Of a stretch of 5,917 nt of DNA, positions 5,333 through 5,917 are shown one piece after another; position 1 is the first letter of the stretch, and each line of letters begins with the position of its first letter. The DNA is from Candidatus Aerophobota bacterium (GTDB lineage Bacteria > Aerophobota > Aerophobia > Aerophobales > AE-B3A). The notes below the pieces were generated by a model that saw only the letters and a list, made by a program, of their open reading frames with translations, searched no databases and had not been told where the DNA came from. The translations under genes and the position numbers were made by a program. The stretch covers positions 1 to 5,917 of the forward strand of contig JAUWAK010000069.1 in assembly GCA_030602105.1 (NCBI GenBank), read 5' to 3'.

Positions 5333-5917
5333 TCAAACTGTGCTCAACATCCTGTCTAATGCCGCTCTTGCCTTCCTCGCTATTTCTTCAGGCACTTTCA
5401 CCGGGTATTGCATCTCTTCCAGGGACCAGAGGATTTTTTCCAGGGTGATGAGTTTCATGTTAGGGCATATGGCCTGCTCAGAAGCAGCTAAGAACCTTTT
5501 CTCGGGGTTTTCTCGACGCAGTCGGTGAATGATTCCGATCTCTGTACCTATAATGAAATCCTGTGCCTGGCTTTTCTTGACAGATCGACAAATCCCCCCC
5601 GTACTCTGAACCTCATCAGCCAGCTCAATGACTTCAGGCCGGCATTCGGGATGTACGTAAGTCCTACTACCTGGGTATTGTCTCTTTAATCTGACAATAT
5701 CCTGAGGGATAATCCTCAGGTGAGTGGGGCAATAGCCAGGCCAGAAAATCAGCTCTTTGCCCGTTTGTTTCCCTACATATTGACCCAGATACTGGTCAGG
5801 GACGAAAAGAACGTGGTCCACTCCATCCAGGCTTTTGACTATCTTCACCGCATTAGCCGAGGTACAGCAGATGTCCGACTCAGCCTTGACTTCGGCACTG
5901 GAGTTAACATAGCACAC
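5333..5917 (-). CDS. nadA: Quinolinate synthase A, C-terminal two thirds (5' end cut by window edge)
   Basis: The 194 residues present are the C-terminal part of NadA (normally about 300 residues). NadA condenses iminoaspartate with dihydroxyacetone phosphate to quinolinate, the first dedicated precursor of NAD. All three ligands of its single [4Fe-4S] cluster are visible, numbered from the window edge: Cys18 in ICCTSANA, Cys92 in HPECRPEV and Cys151 in SEQAICPNMK. Other family signs are YVNSSAEVKAESD (3-15), FVPDQYLGQYV (38-48), FWPGYCPTH (58-66) and GTEIGIIHRL (124-133). The first codon in view is GTG, but it falls inside the conserved VCYVNSSAEVK block and is an internal valine, not a start; about 105 residues lie beyond the edge. 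The stop TGA at 5333-5335 is clean. It is the most upstream gene visible, so the operon promoter is presumably outside the window. The cluster is oxygen-sensitive, which fits an anaerobe. Confidence 0.95.
   Translation of the reverse strand: MCYVNSSAEVKAESDICCTSANAVKIVKSLDGVDHVLFVPDQYLGQYVGKQTGKELIFWPGYCPTHLRIIPQDIVRLKRQYPGSRTYVHPECRPEVIELADEVQSTGGICRSVKKSQAQDFIIGTEIGIIHRLRRENPEKRFLAASEQAICPNMKLITLEKILWSLEEMQYPVKVPEEIARKARAALDRMLSTV

Noticed and set aside
5315..5917. GTG at the right edge as the start of a short NadA
   Set aside because: The GTG is the valine of the conserved VCYVNSSAEVK block, and the N-terminal third of NadA is needed for the fold, so the gene simply continues past the edge.

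Overview
All seven genes I can support lie on the minus strand and are packed tightly, so the window reads as one operon transcribed from right to left. Both ends are open: the right edge cuts the 5' part of nadA, and the left edge cuts the 3' part of a conserved hypothetical gene. The genes look bacterial: strong AGGAGG-type ribosome sites and 4-24 nt spacers. The enzymes are oxygen-sensitive or sulfide-using ([4Fe-4S] quinolinate synthase, ferredoxin-type sulfur-transfer subunit, Thi4 thiazole synthase). This suggests an anaerobe in a sulfidic setting that carries several genes best known from archaea. The phylum cannot be told from the sequence alone.

Order of transcription: nadA (C-terminal 194 residues); a spacer of 117 nt with a small hairpin and ambiguous short frames; a 43-residue zinc-ribbon protein; cysK (cysteine synthase); an HcyBio/DUF39 homocysteine-forming protein; its NIL-domain/2x[4Fe-4S] partner; a ThiF/MoeB/HesA-type E1-like adenylyltransferase; a Thi4-type thiazole synthase; and a partial conserved protein, possibly of the DUF6775 putative metallopeptidase family. 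No RNA gene, mobile element, CRISPR array, convincing terminator or plus-strand gene was found.

Read together, the genes form a sulfide-incorporation set. CysK puts sulfide into cysteine. The DUF39/NIL-ferredoxin pair is known in methanogens to make homocysteine from aspartate semialdehyde. Thi4 makes the thiamin thiazole from NAD and glycine plus sulfur, and NadA feeds NAD synthesis, so maker and consumer of NAD sit in one transcript. The E1-like enzyme would normally activate a small ThiS/MoaD-like carrier, but none is encoded here.

The points most worth checking are: the zinc-ribbon gene, which shares its DNA with an apparent N-terminal extension of CysK; a cysteine in Thi4 at the position of the yeast suicide sulfur-donor cysteine, where archaeal sulfide-using enzymes have histidine; a DUF39 protein lacking the C-terminal CBS pair; and the E1-like enzyme with no carrier protein in view.
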